64,000 nt of DNA from Neodiprion pinetum (Eukaryota > Arthropoda > Insecta > Hymenoptera > Diprionidae): the NCBI RefSeq assembly GCF_021155775.2, contig NC_060233.1, positions 21,493,456 to 21,557,455 on the forward strand, given 5' to 3'. Under the pieces are notes generated by a model. It did not search any database, was not told where the DNA came from, and saw nothing but the letters and a program-made list of their open reading frames with translations. The translations under genes were made by a program, and so were the position numbers. The stretch's first letter is position 1. Each line of letters begins with the position of its first letter. Below, piece after piece: positions 42,358 to 53,000 of this stretch.

Positions 42358-43695
42358 ATGGCCTTCCTGCACGCGCACTCGGGTGAGTGTATGAAGTCGG
42401 AACTGGATTTGTTTTCTCTACCACCAACGCAGACGTCTATTGAGGCTGGTCAATGGGTACACTACAAGCCCGTATCATCTCTAACCGACGATTCCACGAT
42501 TGAATTTGTTGTACCTGGAAACGGTGATGAGTACATCGATTTGGCACACACTATGCTTAGCGTACGAGTGAAGCTACAAACGTCTGCTCCTACCCCACCG
42601 GCAGGCGAAGGCAACGCGGCTACTCCGCATGCCGCTCCGGTAAACAATCTGCTTCACTCGATGTTCAATCAAGTCGATATATTCTTCAATCAAAAACTGG
42701 TCTCACCAGCCAACAACTCTTACGCCTATCTAGCATATATAGAGACTCTACTGAATTACGCACCCCCCGCCAAAAAATCCCATCTTTCTTCGGCTCTATG
42801 GTACGACAGCGAGGATGGAGTATCGGATGTATACGACGCCGACGCCGTCGGTGCTGACCGAGATTTCATCGATCGCAAACGGATCATGAGCAATGCACGT
42901 ACCGTTGATCTGATTGGACATCTGCACTGTGACGTATTTAATCAAGACAAATTTTTAATCAACGGTGTGGAACTGCGTCTTCGACTTGTGAGATCAAGAG
43001 ACAGTTTTTGCATTATGGAAGCCGAAAATCGCCACAAGCTGCACATACTGAAAACTTTGCTGCTCGTTTGCCGAATGAAGATCAGCCCTGGAATCTTGCT
43101 GGTGCACGCACGGATGCTAGCCAAAGGTACGGCAAAATATCCCGTAACCAGAGTCGAGGTGAAGTCTTTCACCATACACGCAGGAGTACAGGCAGAAACA
43201 CTGGACAATGTCATACTCGGACAACTACCGAAACGAGTGATAATCGGTTTTGTCAGCAATAAAGCCTTCAACGGCGACAGACAGCGCAATCCGTTTAATT
43301 TTCAAAACTACTCTTTGAATTTCCTGTCGTTGTACGTCAACGGGGTGCAAGTCCCATCGAAGCCGCTACAGATGAGTTTTGGCAGAGACGATCTCTACGT
43401 GGACGCTTATCACACCCTCTTCTCCGGTACGGGGATTCATTTTCTGAACGAAGGAAACGGTATCGGCCGGCAGCAGTTCGCTAAAGGAAATTTTCTATTG
43501 GCTTTCGACCTAACCCCCGATCTCTCAGCCAACTGTACATCGCACTGGTCCCTTATCGAACATGGAACTCTCAGGGTCGAAGTGCGGTTCGACGATGCTC
43601 TCAAAGAAACTGTGAATTGCCTAGTGTACGCTGAATTTGATAATCTTATTGAAGTTGATGCTGCACGTCACGTCATTACAGATTTTTCGGGCTAA
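42358..43695 (+). CDS. major capsid protein (double jelly roll)
   Basis: A 445-residue intact protein. Its N-terminal SELDLFSLPPTQTSIEAGQW followed by DDSTIEFVVPGNGDEYIDL is the well-known start of the Polinton/adintovirus hexon-like capsid family. Strand-rich sequence runs to the C-terminus, ending near VYAEFDNLIEVDAARHVITD. Trimers of such proteins build the icosahedral shell. The length is normal for the shorter, insect-type members. No stop or frameshift. It is the last gene of the tight plus-strand structural run and shows no similarity by eye to the capsid-like gene of element 1. Confidence 0.93.
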   Translation: MAFLHAHSGECMKSELDLFSLPPTQTSIEAGQWVHYKPVSSLTDDSTIEFVVPGNGDEYIDLAHTMLSVRVKLQTSAPTPPAGEGNAATPHAAPVNNLLHSMFNQVDIFFNQKLVSPANNSYAYLAYIETLLNYAPPAKKSHLSSALWYDSEDGVSDVYDADAVGADRDFIDRKRIMSNARTVDLIGHLHCDVFNQDKFLINGVELRLRLVRSRDSFCIMEAENRHKLHILKTLLLVCRMKISPGILLVHARMLAKGTAKYPVTRVEVKSFTIHAGVQAETLDNVILGQLPKRVIIGFVSNKAFNGDRQRNPFNFQNYSLNFLSLYVNGVQVPSKPLQMSFGRDDLYVDAYHTLFSGTGIHFLNEGNGIGRQQFAKGNFLLAFDLTPDLSANCTSHWSLIEHGTLRVEVRFDDALKETVNCLVYAEFDNLIEVDAARHVITDFSG

Positions 43696-43872
43696 GAAAG
43701 AGAGGGAGATCACGCCCCTCCTATCACGACCGCTTCTATGACATACCAGGTGGTGATTTCCGTTAGAGAGAACACTGTGACTACACCACGCCAACGTCTT
43801 CAAGGGGAGCAACAGACCGGCTGGAGACACCCGATAAACAAAAATTGAGACGGGGATTGTAACACAAGGCTG

Positions 43873-43912
43873 TATATAAACACCCGTAACTACGGTGCCG
43901 AGCCAGTCAGCA
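43873..43912 (+). promoter_or_regulatory. core promoter of exonuclease-like gene
   Basis: TATATAAA (43873-43880) and TCAGCA (43907-43912), about 34-36 bp apart, 76 bp before the ATG at 43985. Confidence 0.65.
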
Positions 43913-43984
43913 TTCAAACTACGTCACTGCAGGTTCCCTCTTCCAGCTCTCTATTCATTCGACTACATTCTTTTAAGTTCAAGT

Positions 43985-44926
43985 ATGGATTACGTGACAG
44001 ATATTCAAGGATTTCGAAATATCTATGGTAAATTTATACCGAAAGAGGTGGCAGTCGTCACCATCGATCACCGCTACTCGGCGCATTGGTTAATAGAACC
44101 GTCATATCCCTTCACGGATCTGCCGCTCTAAGAACGTGGCGTGAACAATTACGTAACCTGCTACCTTCATGGCATCGAGTGGTTTGAAGGTGATATCTCG
44201 CTGGTTTAATTAGACGTTAACTTCCGAGAAATCGCACGTAACGCTCATCGAATCTTTGCCCGTGGACACGATAAATGTAAATATATTGAAAGTAGTACCG
44301 CGCGTCAAGTATCCAACTTGGAGGACATCGATTGCCCGGCGTTCGACAAACTGGAACGGTCTTCGGTATGGTGCTTCTTCCACGGCGTTAAGAAGGAGGA
44401 ATTTTTCAAATGTGCGATGAACAACGCACTCAAACTGAAGAAATGGATCAACAATAACGATATTCTAACTAAATACGATTATACAGAAGCATTGTCAGCC
44501 AGTAAGCCCAAAATCACCGGAGAGGAGACTTCGACTAGTAATCAGCCTCTGCAGGTACCAAAGAGAAATTTCACGCTACAACCAGTAATACCAGAGTCAG
44601 TTGCTTCACTGAAAATCTCTCCGGATCCGTCTGCGCCTACGTCAGACGGCGAAGTTACCGTTCCCTACGAAATACTTACGACTGCGATTGACTCACATAC
44701 CTCCTCACAATCTTCTACGAGTGGTATGATTATCTCTGATAACGAGGGCGAAGAAGAAGAAGAAGAAGAAGAAGAAGAAGGAGAAGAAGACGAGGTACAA
44801 AATGGACAGTCTACAGATATGGAGCGCGATGCCGGCGATTCCGAACGGGAAGACCGGAGTTTTTGCAGCGGATCAGATACCCCTCATCTGGACACGCCCG
44901 ACAGCCTTTGTGTCAAACACGGATGA
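43985..44926 (+). pseudogene. exonuclease-like Polinton protein with acidic tail, two stops
   Basis: One frame of 313 codons with in-frame TAA at codon 49 (44129) and codon 75 (44207), no frameshift. The N-terminus MDYVTDIQGF...FIPKEVAVVTID resembles the first catalytic strand of DEDD-type exonucleases. The later NYVTCYLHGIEWFEGDISLV parallels the gene at 22581-23442 in element 1. The second half is Ser/Thr-rich, and a Glu run (about 255-272) is followed by an unstructured tail. The tail overlaps the protease gene in another frame (44802-44926). Exonuclease function is inference. Confidence 0.6.
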
Positions 44927-45353
44927 TCACACACGCCCCGGTAGCCACTGGGTGGCATTTTTCGTCAGTTCCTCCGGACATGATACATACTTTGACAGCT
45001 TCGGATTACCACCATTCGTCCCTCACCACAAGCGGACTTTACGAAGAAATTGCAGACGATACGACTGGAACGACAGACAACTTCAAAGCCTCACTTCTGA
45101 TGTATGTGGACAATTTTGTATTATGTTTATGCACTTTATGGCTGCCGGTTTTTCTCTGCGGGATTTTCTCAATATATTCACTCCTGACCTCGAAAGAAAC
45201 GATCGTATCGCAGAATTATTTCACAACCGAATAGCCCATGTCACAAAACGCAAAACTAACACCATCAATTCAAATCACATTCATCCTATAAGTTGTCTTC
45301 AATGTTGTACCTCTAAGAATTGTAATGTTGCTGATTATAAGGCTGGTAAATAA
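44802..45353 (+). CDS. adenain-like cysteine protease (C5)
   Basis: A 183-residue intact protein. His about 49 lies in GSHWVAFF, Asp about 65 in TYFDSFGLP, and Cys102 in SDVCGQFCIMFMH, with the right spacing for adenain. N-terminal TGVFAADQIPL is also conserved in the Polinton proteases. The C-terminal extension after about 150 is basic and Cys-containing (SCLQCCTSKNCN). It matures virion proteins. The first 125 bases overlap the acidic tail of the exonuclease-like gene in a different frame, so this start (44802) is chosen from the protein's own N-terminal motif. The stop codon is embedded in an AATAAA signal. Confidence 0.88.
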   Translation: MDSLQIWSAMPAIPNGKTGVFAADQIPLIWTRPTAFVSNTDDHTRPGSHWVAFFVSSSGHDTYFDSFGLPPFVPHHKRTLRRNCRRYDWNDRQLQSLTSDVCGQFCIMFMHFMAAGFSLRDFLNIFTPDLERNDRIAELFHNRIAHVTKRKTNTINSNHIHPISCLQCCTSKNCNVADYKAGK

Positions 45354-45354
45354 A
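45349..45354 (+). terminator. polyadenylation signal overlapping protease stop
   Basis: AATAAA at 45349-45354 includes the TAA stop of the protease gene and lies 70 bp inside the right inverted repeat boundary. Confidence 0.6.
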
Positions 45355-45426
45355 AAACCTTGATAACATATTTTGTGTAATTATAAGAACATTGTAATTA
45401 TCACTTAGTCGTTATCTGTAATAACC

Positions 45427-46479
45427 ATGTATGTATTTGCAACAGTGTTAACCGAATAAACCTGCGAGGATGAGATTTGATTTTTCTATGCAATCCACCA
45501 TTGAGTTCTGTTTCCTCACCCACCCACCCTGATCCTCGTACATCTAAGCATGCCTATAGTCTTGCATTAAGAAAGAGAGAGAGAGTGACCCGGTCTATAT
45601 TTTCCAAACGCACGTAAACCTCAGGATAAACACTGACGGCTGGGTAAGGTCAGTGACACGAGCACCCGACACAGAGAGCAGGGATGGGGAAAGAACGAGA
45701 GCCAGGGTGGAGGACCTGTAACCCCAAACGTCCAAGTCGCAGAGTTTGCTTCGTGAACGGAGGTAGCGGGGCCAGATGGGTAGGTGGCCCCAGAATCGGC
45801 CGCACGGCCAGGGGCACCAGGGTAAGGGGAAGGAGATCGTCCAGTGGTCAGGGTGCACAGGCCCAGAGGCCATCCCGTAGAGTCCGGAATCTGATTCGCG
45901 GTCAACGGTAGCCGGGGTAAGAGGTCGTCACACGATATTCACCACGTGGCGAGGGGGTCGCGGGCGAAGGGCTGACGAGCCGCGGAACTTCGAGGCGGAA
46001 AAACCGCTCCTTGGTAAGGGGTTGCGGGAAAGGGATGGTCGTCCGGAGAAGCTTCTAGAATAAAATACCTCCTAGACGAGGGGCTGCGGGGGAAGGGGAA
46101 GGGGCCCCAAAATTTACTTCTCGGCGAGGGACGGCGGGGAAGGGGATGGCATCCCAAAATTCGCTCCGCGGCGAGGGGCGGCGGGGGAAGGGGATGGCGT
46201 CCCAAAATTCGCTCCGTGGCGAGGGGCGGCGGGGGAAGGGGGTGGCGTCCCAAAGTCACTTCTTGGCGAGGGGCGGCGGGGGAAGGGGATGGCGTCCCAA
46301 AATTCGCTCCCTGGCGAAGGGCGGCGGGGGAAGGGGATGGCGTCCCAAAATTCGCTCCGCGGCGAGGGTCGGCGGGGGAAGGGGAAGGCGCCCCAAAGTC
46401 ACTCCTAGGTGAGGGGCTGGCGCCGGAGAGGGGTGCGAGGGGGGTTTGTTGTGACGCCCCAAAGTGCCCCTATACTACT
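45427..46479 (-). repeat. right terminal inverted repeat, element 2
   Basis: About 1,053 bp, matching 27453-28456 in inverted orientation and ending ...CCCCTATACTACT. One extra 48-bp minisatellite unit explains the length difference. Two overlapping frames of about 92-94 codons stay open in both repeat copies, but I see no protein motif in them. Confidence 0.93.
46077..46425 (-). repeat. 48-bp minisatellite in right inverted repeat
   Basis: About seven tandem units of 47-48 bp (GGCGGCGGGGGAAGGGGATGG-type core), complementary to the array at 27520-27815. Two unit variants (CCCAAAATTCGCTCC and CCCAAAGTCACTYCT) are interspersed. Confidence 0.85.
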
Positions 46480-46485
46480 AGCCCG
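46480..46485. repeat. target site duplication, element 2 right
   Basis: AGCCCG, against AGCCTG on the left. Confidence 0.75.
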
Positions 46486-46789
46486 TATCTGAATTTCGGA
46501 AAACTCATTTTTCAAGAGTTTATATCTCTGTGTGAGGTCTTTTTGATATTTCAAACGCAAGACGAAAGATTCATCATTCCAATTTGCACCGAAAATATGT
46601 TTCGAACATTGATCAACGCATTCAGATTTTCTCAACATTTAAAAATTATCTACTATATTGCCTTGCAAACATCCTGCATTTATCAGTTCATTTATCACAT
46701 TTTTATAGAATGCTTACAATCATAAAGAAAATTCCGAGGAACACGAACGAGCCGAAAGAATCCAAATACACGAAAACATTAATATTGAC

Positions 46790-47822
46790 ATGCAAAACCT
46801 GGATGAACGTGCCGCAACTATAAGGCTGCCAAAAAGAATTGTTAACGGTACAGAAGAACGTGGACGTTACACTAAAATTCAAGCAACCCGAAACGTCAAT
46901 GAAAATGACGTACAGAATGAAAATGACAATGAAAATGATATGCGTCGTGCATTGGATGAGCTGCTCATTATTGCAGTGAAAAAGCATTCTGTGCTCTACG
47001 ATTTCAAGGAACCAGGAAATCGTCGCAAATTAGTTGAGAAAGCTTAGGCGTGGAGTAATGTGGTTGAGGATTGACGAGGTACAACGTACAACGATCATTT
47101 ATACATTTTTTTCTCTGCGTGACGTTTATGTGATGTATTAATTTCGACGACAATGCAATTTTTTTCAAAATTGAACAACTTTCATCATACAATTACATAG
47201 TTGATTGTAGGAAAAATGGTGTTAGTAGATGCCAAAAAGCGATGGAAGTCGCTACGAGATCGCTACATTAAGATACAAAGAGAAATAAAAAAAGACCGAT
47301 TTCGAAGTGGTGCAGCAGCCCCTCCAAAAAAATCACCTTGGGTGTATTTCAAAATGCTGTCATTTCATGAAGATTCCTTACATACACCTCCGTAATAATA
47401 TTATTAATATCACATACTTGTCGTGGTATACTTGAATATTTTCAATCTAAGGGTTCAGCAGAGTCACGGAAAAAATGGTAATTCGGTTGGCATTAAGAGA
47501 ATTAATAGGTTTGTTAAGAAATACTCCGCAACCAACGTCTCAGCGACCAACCGGACCTCACGATCTGACAAAAATAGATGGTTTCGGTATTATGATTGTC
47601 AACAAATTAAAAAAGCTTCCGGATCATCTAGTAACCGATGCCATGCTGGATGTTATGACCAGGATAAGTGAAGCAGAGAGAACGGCACGAAGTTTGAGTA
47701 CCTCCAATATTAATTTATTGATCTTGAAAACATTCGTGTATCAAAATTGTATTTCTCGCATTCTTATCTTCAGACTCATATTCTCAAATATGTGGTGTTG
47801 TTCGAAAATCAACATTACCTAA
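46790..47822 (+). pseudogene. MADF/BESS-type DNA-binding protein remnant
   Basis: Three open pieces match the layout of a MADF-BESS gene. 46940-47085 holds the first MADF helix (DELLIIAVKKHSVLYDF, then AWSNVVED, with a TAG between). 47217-47360 holds KKRWKSLRDRYIKIQREIKK followed by PPKKSPWVYFKMLSF. 47590-47690 holds a BESS-like helix pair (GFGIMIVNKLKKLPDHL). A TTGTAG acceptor at about 47211 suggests a real intron. MADF proteins are Myb-related DNA binders found in hosts and as the second gene of Harbinger-type transposons. The stop and the frame changes suggest decay. Confidence 0.55.
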
Positions 47823-48399
47823 CGTTTGATCGATATTTTTAGGCCCTTCAAGTAGGATTGACTTATATAATGCGTTAAAGTATTGGATTTACTGTACGAT
47901 AGACTTCTTAAAGGTTTTTAAAGTGAAATATTGAATAAAACAGTTCTTAACAACCTAATCAGTACAAAATTTCGGATCTAAACTTTATGACTACATCTCA
48001 AAGTCATCTAGCTGCTTTCGGATATATTATCCCCTGCAGCAAAGAATATGGGATTTACTTGTTACCCATATATCCGTTGTACGTACTAATTATATCACGT
48101 GCAAAATATACGAAGAAATAATGTTAAGATTTTACAAGATATGCCTAAATATTTTAAGGTCTCTACTCAAAACTTGGACTTTTACTAGTCTGTTTGTAAA
48201 AACAATTTGTATTGGAGTTTCCAAAATTACGAAAATCCTCTATCATGCCACTATAGATGGATACCTTGCATGTACTTACAAAATGAGACAAACACAAAAG
48301 TATTATAATTTTAACATATTATTATACATCAGTATATTACACTCACGTCAATAAATCTATATAATCCGTCATTAGTACTGACTTACATTATTTCACTTG
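47823..48399. other. AT-rich spacer, no gene seen
   Basis: AT-rich sequence without a convincing frame, up to the point where the purine-rich element starts. Confidence 0.4.
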
Positions 48400-48741
48400 G
48401 CTTCCGGTTTCCGGTTTGGATGTGAGTGGCAGGTGTGAGTGGAAAGGCAAGAATAAGCAGGATAGAAAACGTGAGGAGGAAAGGAAATAGGGCAGAGAAG
48501 GAGCGGGGAAGATCAGGACGGGCTGATGGGTGAAGGGAATGGGGAGGCAGGAACAGAAGGGACGGACAGGTGAGGAAAGGATGAGAGTTTTGAGGTTGGG
48601 TAGCGAGATCTGGCGGACGACAGGGGGGAAAGATAATACAGAAGAATAGACGGTGACATCTAGGGAGTAGGAAGGGGGATAGAGCAGAGACAGATAGGCG
48701 GCAGGCAGTTAAGGTAGGGAGCGGTGGCAGAGCGAAAGGGT

Positions 48742-49851
48742 ATGAGTAACGCGGTTGGCCAGAAAGAAGGGGCAAAGAGAGTAGAGGAGGAGAAAAGGAA
48801 AGGTTGGCCGGGTGCAGTAGCATTGATAGGGAGGGATAGGAGTCATAGCCTGGGATCGGGGACGACGGTGATAGATTTATGGAAGAGAAAGCGGGAGGAG
48901 GTAGGGGAAAAAGGGGAGGAGAAGGCAGGTGAGATAGAGGAAAGTGAAAGAGGATTTGGGAAAAGCAGGAAAGTTCACCGGTCGCCGGAAGGCAAGGTAG
49001 GGGTGGAAGGGAGGGAAGAGGGAGGGAGTATACTAAGGCTGATTACGGAGGAGTTAAAGATAGGGTTAGAGGAGGTCAAAGGGCAGGGAAGGGGGCTCAG
49101 GGAAGAAATGGAAAAAATTAAAGGGGAAATGACTAGAAGGGAAGAGCAATGGAAAGCAGAGAGGGTGGAGATGAAGGAAACAATAAGGGACCTAGGTAAA
49201 CGATTAGAAGAGGTAGAAGAGAGGAGAGGGGGGGGGGGGGATGGAAAGGGTAAAGGAAAGGCTGTCAGAATTAGAAAAGAAGCGTGTAGAAGGTGGGGGG
49301 AGAGGCAGGAAAAGGGGAATGCGGAAGTGGCGCAGGGAGCAATAGATAGATGAAAAGAGATGGAGTGGGCCATAGAGAGGAAATACAGGGAAGAAAGAAG
49401 GGGAAATATAGTATTGAAAGGAGCGAGAATAGAGAAGGGAAGGGAAAAGGAAGGGTTGAAAAAGATTATGCAGGTGATAGGGGTAGAGGTCGAGGTAAGA
49501 GATATGTGGGAGGTAGGCGCGAAAAAGGGGGAAGAAACGGGGATATGGATAGCAAGGCTAAGGAACAGGGAGCAAAAGAGGCAGGTAATGGAAAGAAAAA
49601 GCCTCCTTAGAGGGAGGGAGGAGAGAATAGAAGAGGATCTCACCTGGGCAGAGAGGAGAATGAAGTGGAATTTTAGGGAGATAGCAGCTATTGAGGAGGC
49701 AAGGGGAAACAGAGTAAGAATAGGGTATGCAAAGATTTGGATAGAAGGGAAAATGTGGAAGTGGGATGAGATAAGAGAGGTGCTTGCGGACGGCGCAGAG
49801 AGAGAGAGAGAGAGAGAGAAGAGGGGCAAAGGGAGGGGAGGGGAAAAGTAG
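48742..49851 (+). pseudogene. LINE ORF1-like protein, one in-frame TGA
   Basis: One frame interrupted by TGA at 49351-49353. The first part has a long Glu/Lys/Arg coiled-coil (about EELKIGLEEVKGQGRGLREE onward). After the stop comes NIVLKGARIEKGREKE and ERRMKWNFREIAAIEEA, similar in layout to the RRM plus C-terminal domain of LINE ORF1 proteins. A run of (GA)n at 49797-49820 ends it. Confidence 0.55.
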
Positions 49852-49955
49852 GGGAAGGTGTTAGGGATAGGACAACAAGCGAGGAAAGGCAAGAGGGAGG
49901 TATAGAGGCACAGGTCGGGGAAAGTGGGGAAAGGCAGTCGGGGAAATGGGTAGTG

Positions 49956-49980
49956 GGGGGGGGGGGGGGGGGGGGGGGGG
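49956..49980 (+). repeat. poly(G) tract
   Basis: A run of about 25 G within the purine-rich LINE, between the ORF1-like and ORF2-like parts. It is the plus-strand mirror of the long C runs elsewhere in the window. Confidence 0.9.
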
Positions 49981-50059
49981 CGGAGGCAGGGGGTGCGGGA
50001 GAGAAAGTGGCGAGAGAGGGGCGTAGGTGAGACGGAAAGGGAGAGTTGGAAAGTAGTAG

Positions 50060-53000
50060 TCTAGAATGTGGAGGGGCTTGCGAGAAAGGACGAGGATTTT
50101 TGGAGGGGTCTGAGGAAGTGGGATGTGATATTTTTAATGGGGACATGGATATCGAAGAAGGAGTGGGAAAGGATTAGGAATAAGTTGCGGGCAGGGTATT
50201 AATGGGAAGTGCAGTATGCGGTGAAAAGAAATAGGAAGGGAAGAGCAATAGGCGGAATGCTGTCAGGGGTAAGAAAGGAGAAAGTGAGCGGGAACGGTAG
50301 GAGGGAAGAGGTGAAAAAGGGAATGATAATAAGGAAAATAAGTGTAATGGGGGAAAAATGGCTAGTAATATATATATACGTAAATGGGATATACGTAAAT
50401 GGGGATCTAAAAGAGAAGTTAGGGGTATTGAAGGAGCGGGCAGAAGAGGCAGATGGGGGAACAAAAGTGCTAGTGGGGGGCAATTTCAATGCCAGGACAG
50501 AACAGGAGGGGGGAGGATGCTGGGGAGAAGGAGAGGAGGAGAGTAGGAGTGGGAAATCAAAGGACAGGAAAATAAACGCACAAGGTAAGCTGGTACAATT
50601 CTTGGAAGAGACACGATAGGCAATAATGAATGGGAACATAGAGGGTGATGAGGAGGGAGAATTTATGTATGTAGGAGGGGCGGGGGTGACGGTGATAGAT
50701 TATGCTATATGAGACAGCGAGGTAAGGGATAGGGTCGAAAGGATACAGATTGGGGATAGAGTTGACTCGGACCATCACCCCGTAATAGTGTGAATGAGGG
50801 GGGCAGTGCCTAGGACAAGAAAGAGAAAAAGGGTAGGGGGAGCTAGTAAAGGGGACTGGACAGAGGGTAGGATGAAGTTTAGAATGGAGGTCCAATGGGA
50901 GGGGGTAGGAGAAACGGATTTAGGTAAAGAGATAGAGAAAAGAATAAGGGAGTTTAGACAAAGAATCTAGAAAAAGGGTTAGTGGAATGAGGAATGTAGG
51001 CGAAAGAAAGCGGAAGTTAGGCAAAGTCTGAGGAACTGGAGAAAGCGGGGGAGGGAAGGTGAAGCGTATAGAAAGGAAAGACGGGAATGTCATAAGATAT
51101 GCGAGGAGAGGAAAAGAAAAGAGAACGCGGGATTCATGAAAGAAGCAGCGGAAGCAAGGACAGAAAGCAACGTATGGGAGATAGTTGAGAGGAAAAGAAA
51201 GAAGTGGAAGAGGGTGAATGAGGAAATAGGCGATCAGGAGTGGAGGGAGTATTTCCTGGGATTATTGGGTGGAGTAGAGAGCAAGGTCACAGGAGGCGGG
51301 GGGACAGCAAATAGAAAGGGGGGCGGTGGATGGGGGCGGTGAAGGGCGGCTGCAGAGGGAAGAGATGAAAAAGGTGATAGGAAAGCTGAGGGATGGAAAG
51401 GCACCAGGGGGGATGGAATAGTTAGCGAGGTATGGTGGTATGGGGGGGGTGGGGGGGAGATGGAGCAGTGGGTATGGAAAACATGTAATAGAGTTTTGGT
51501 GGTGGAGAGCTGGCCGGAGGAATGGAGAGAGGGATTGATAGCACCGGTAGTAAAGAAGGGGGAGAGAAAAAGGGTAGAAGAGTATAGGGTGGTGACGTTG
51601 ATGCCAACTTTGTATAAGGTGTATGCGATGGCGCTAGCGGACAGGCTAGAACGAGAGGTAAAGGAGAAAAGGATGATACCGCATAATCAAACTGGCTTCA
51701 GGAAAGGAATGGGTACAATTGATAACGTGTATGTGCTCAACTATTTAATCAATAAACAGGTGGGAAGGGATAAGGGAAAGATAGTGGCGTTCTTTGTGTA
51801 CTTGAAGGCGGCGTTCGATTCGGTGCACAGCAAGGTGCTGTAGGAGGCTATGGAAAGGAGAGGGGTGAGGGAAGGGCTAAGGGTAAGGGTAGAGGAGATT
51901 TACAAGGAAACAAAGAGTCGGGTGAGGAGCGGGGGAAAGGTAGGAGAGGCGTTCTGGACGGTGAGGGGGGTAAGGCAGGGGTGTCCGCTCAGTCCACACG
52001 TATTTAACCTGCTGCTGGCGGATTTAGAAGAGAAAATGGGGAGAGGGAGAAGGGTTGGGGGGAGTTGGCTGGCGGTAGGGTATAGACGTCAGCGTATGCT
52101 GATGACGTAGTGCTACTAGCGAAGCGTGAAGAGGAGATGGGGGCAATGATTAGAAAGTTAAAAAGGTATATGGATGGGAAAAGGTTGACGGTAAATGTAG
52201 GGAAATCAAGGATTATGAGATTTAGGCAAGGAGGTGGCAGAAAGAAGAAAAACGGATTGGAGATGGAAAGGAAAAAAGATAGAGGAGGTTAAAGAGTTTA
52301 GCTACCTAGGGTATACAGTAAAGTGCAATGGGGGACAGGAAGCACATGTGAAAGAGAGAGTACGGAAGGCAGGGGTAGTAATGAGGCAGGTATGAGGGAT
52401 AGGAAAAAGAAGGTTTGGGAGGGGTTGCGAAAAAAGTATTTGGTTATTTGATAGGCTGGTATGTACAGTAATAGAGTGCGTATCGGAGATATGGGGGTGG
52501 AGGGAGTGGAGGGCGGTCGAGGCGGTACAGGATAGATTTTTGAGATGTACATTAGGAATGGATGGGCGAACACCGGGATATTTAGTAAGGGAGGAGCTAC
52601 AGAGGGAGAAGATAGGGATTAGAGCAGGGAGAAGGGCATAGAATTTTAAAAGGAAGCTGGAGATAGGGGAGGGTAGCGAGTAAGCTAGGAGATGCTGGGA
52701 AGAGATAAGGGAAAAGGTAGAAGTTGGGAGGCAGGGATCGAGATGGGAAAGAGAAAAGGAAGGTTTCGTTGCGGAAAGGGGAGTAGAGAGTAGAGATGTA
52801 GTCGCGAGAAGGGAGAAGGGAGAGGTAGACTTTAGGGAAATGGAGGAGAGAGAGAGGGAAGAACAGAGAAAAGAAAGGTGGTAGAAAATAGGGGAATCGA
52901 GGTACAACAGTTGGTACAGGTGAAAGGAGAAGGGATACAAGGCTATCTGGGAAAGGGCTAGGGGGAAAGCAGGTCGGCAAGGGTGACAAGATTCAGGCTA

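Larger units (their letters stand above)
27453..46479. mobile_element. Polinton/adintovirus-like endogenous virus element 2
   Basis: A 19,027-bp element between roughly 1-kb terminal inverted repeats that start AGTAGTATAGGGGCAC, with a 6-bp target duplication differing at one base. It encodes PolB, integrase, packaging ATPase, penton, pX-like core protein, double-jelly-roll capsid, adenain-like protease and several conserved companions. This is the gene set of Maverick/Polinton or adintovirus genomes. Its proteins belong to a lineage different from element 1. Only the PolB, penton and exonuclease-like genes carry stops and I see no frameshift, so it is much less decayed than element 1. The structural genes form one tight plus-strand run from 38213 to 43695. 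Confidence 0.95.

Noticed and set aside
48383..50639. Long minus-strand Ser/Leu/Pro frames opposite the purine-rich LINE
   Set aside because: They result from the pyrimidine-rich complement having few stop codons. The real coding signal is on the plus strand.
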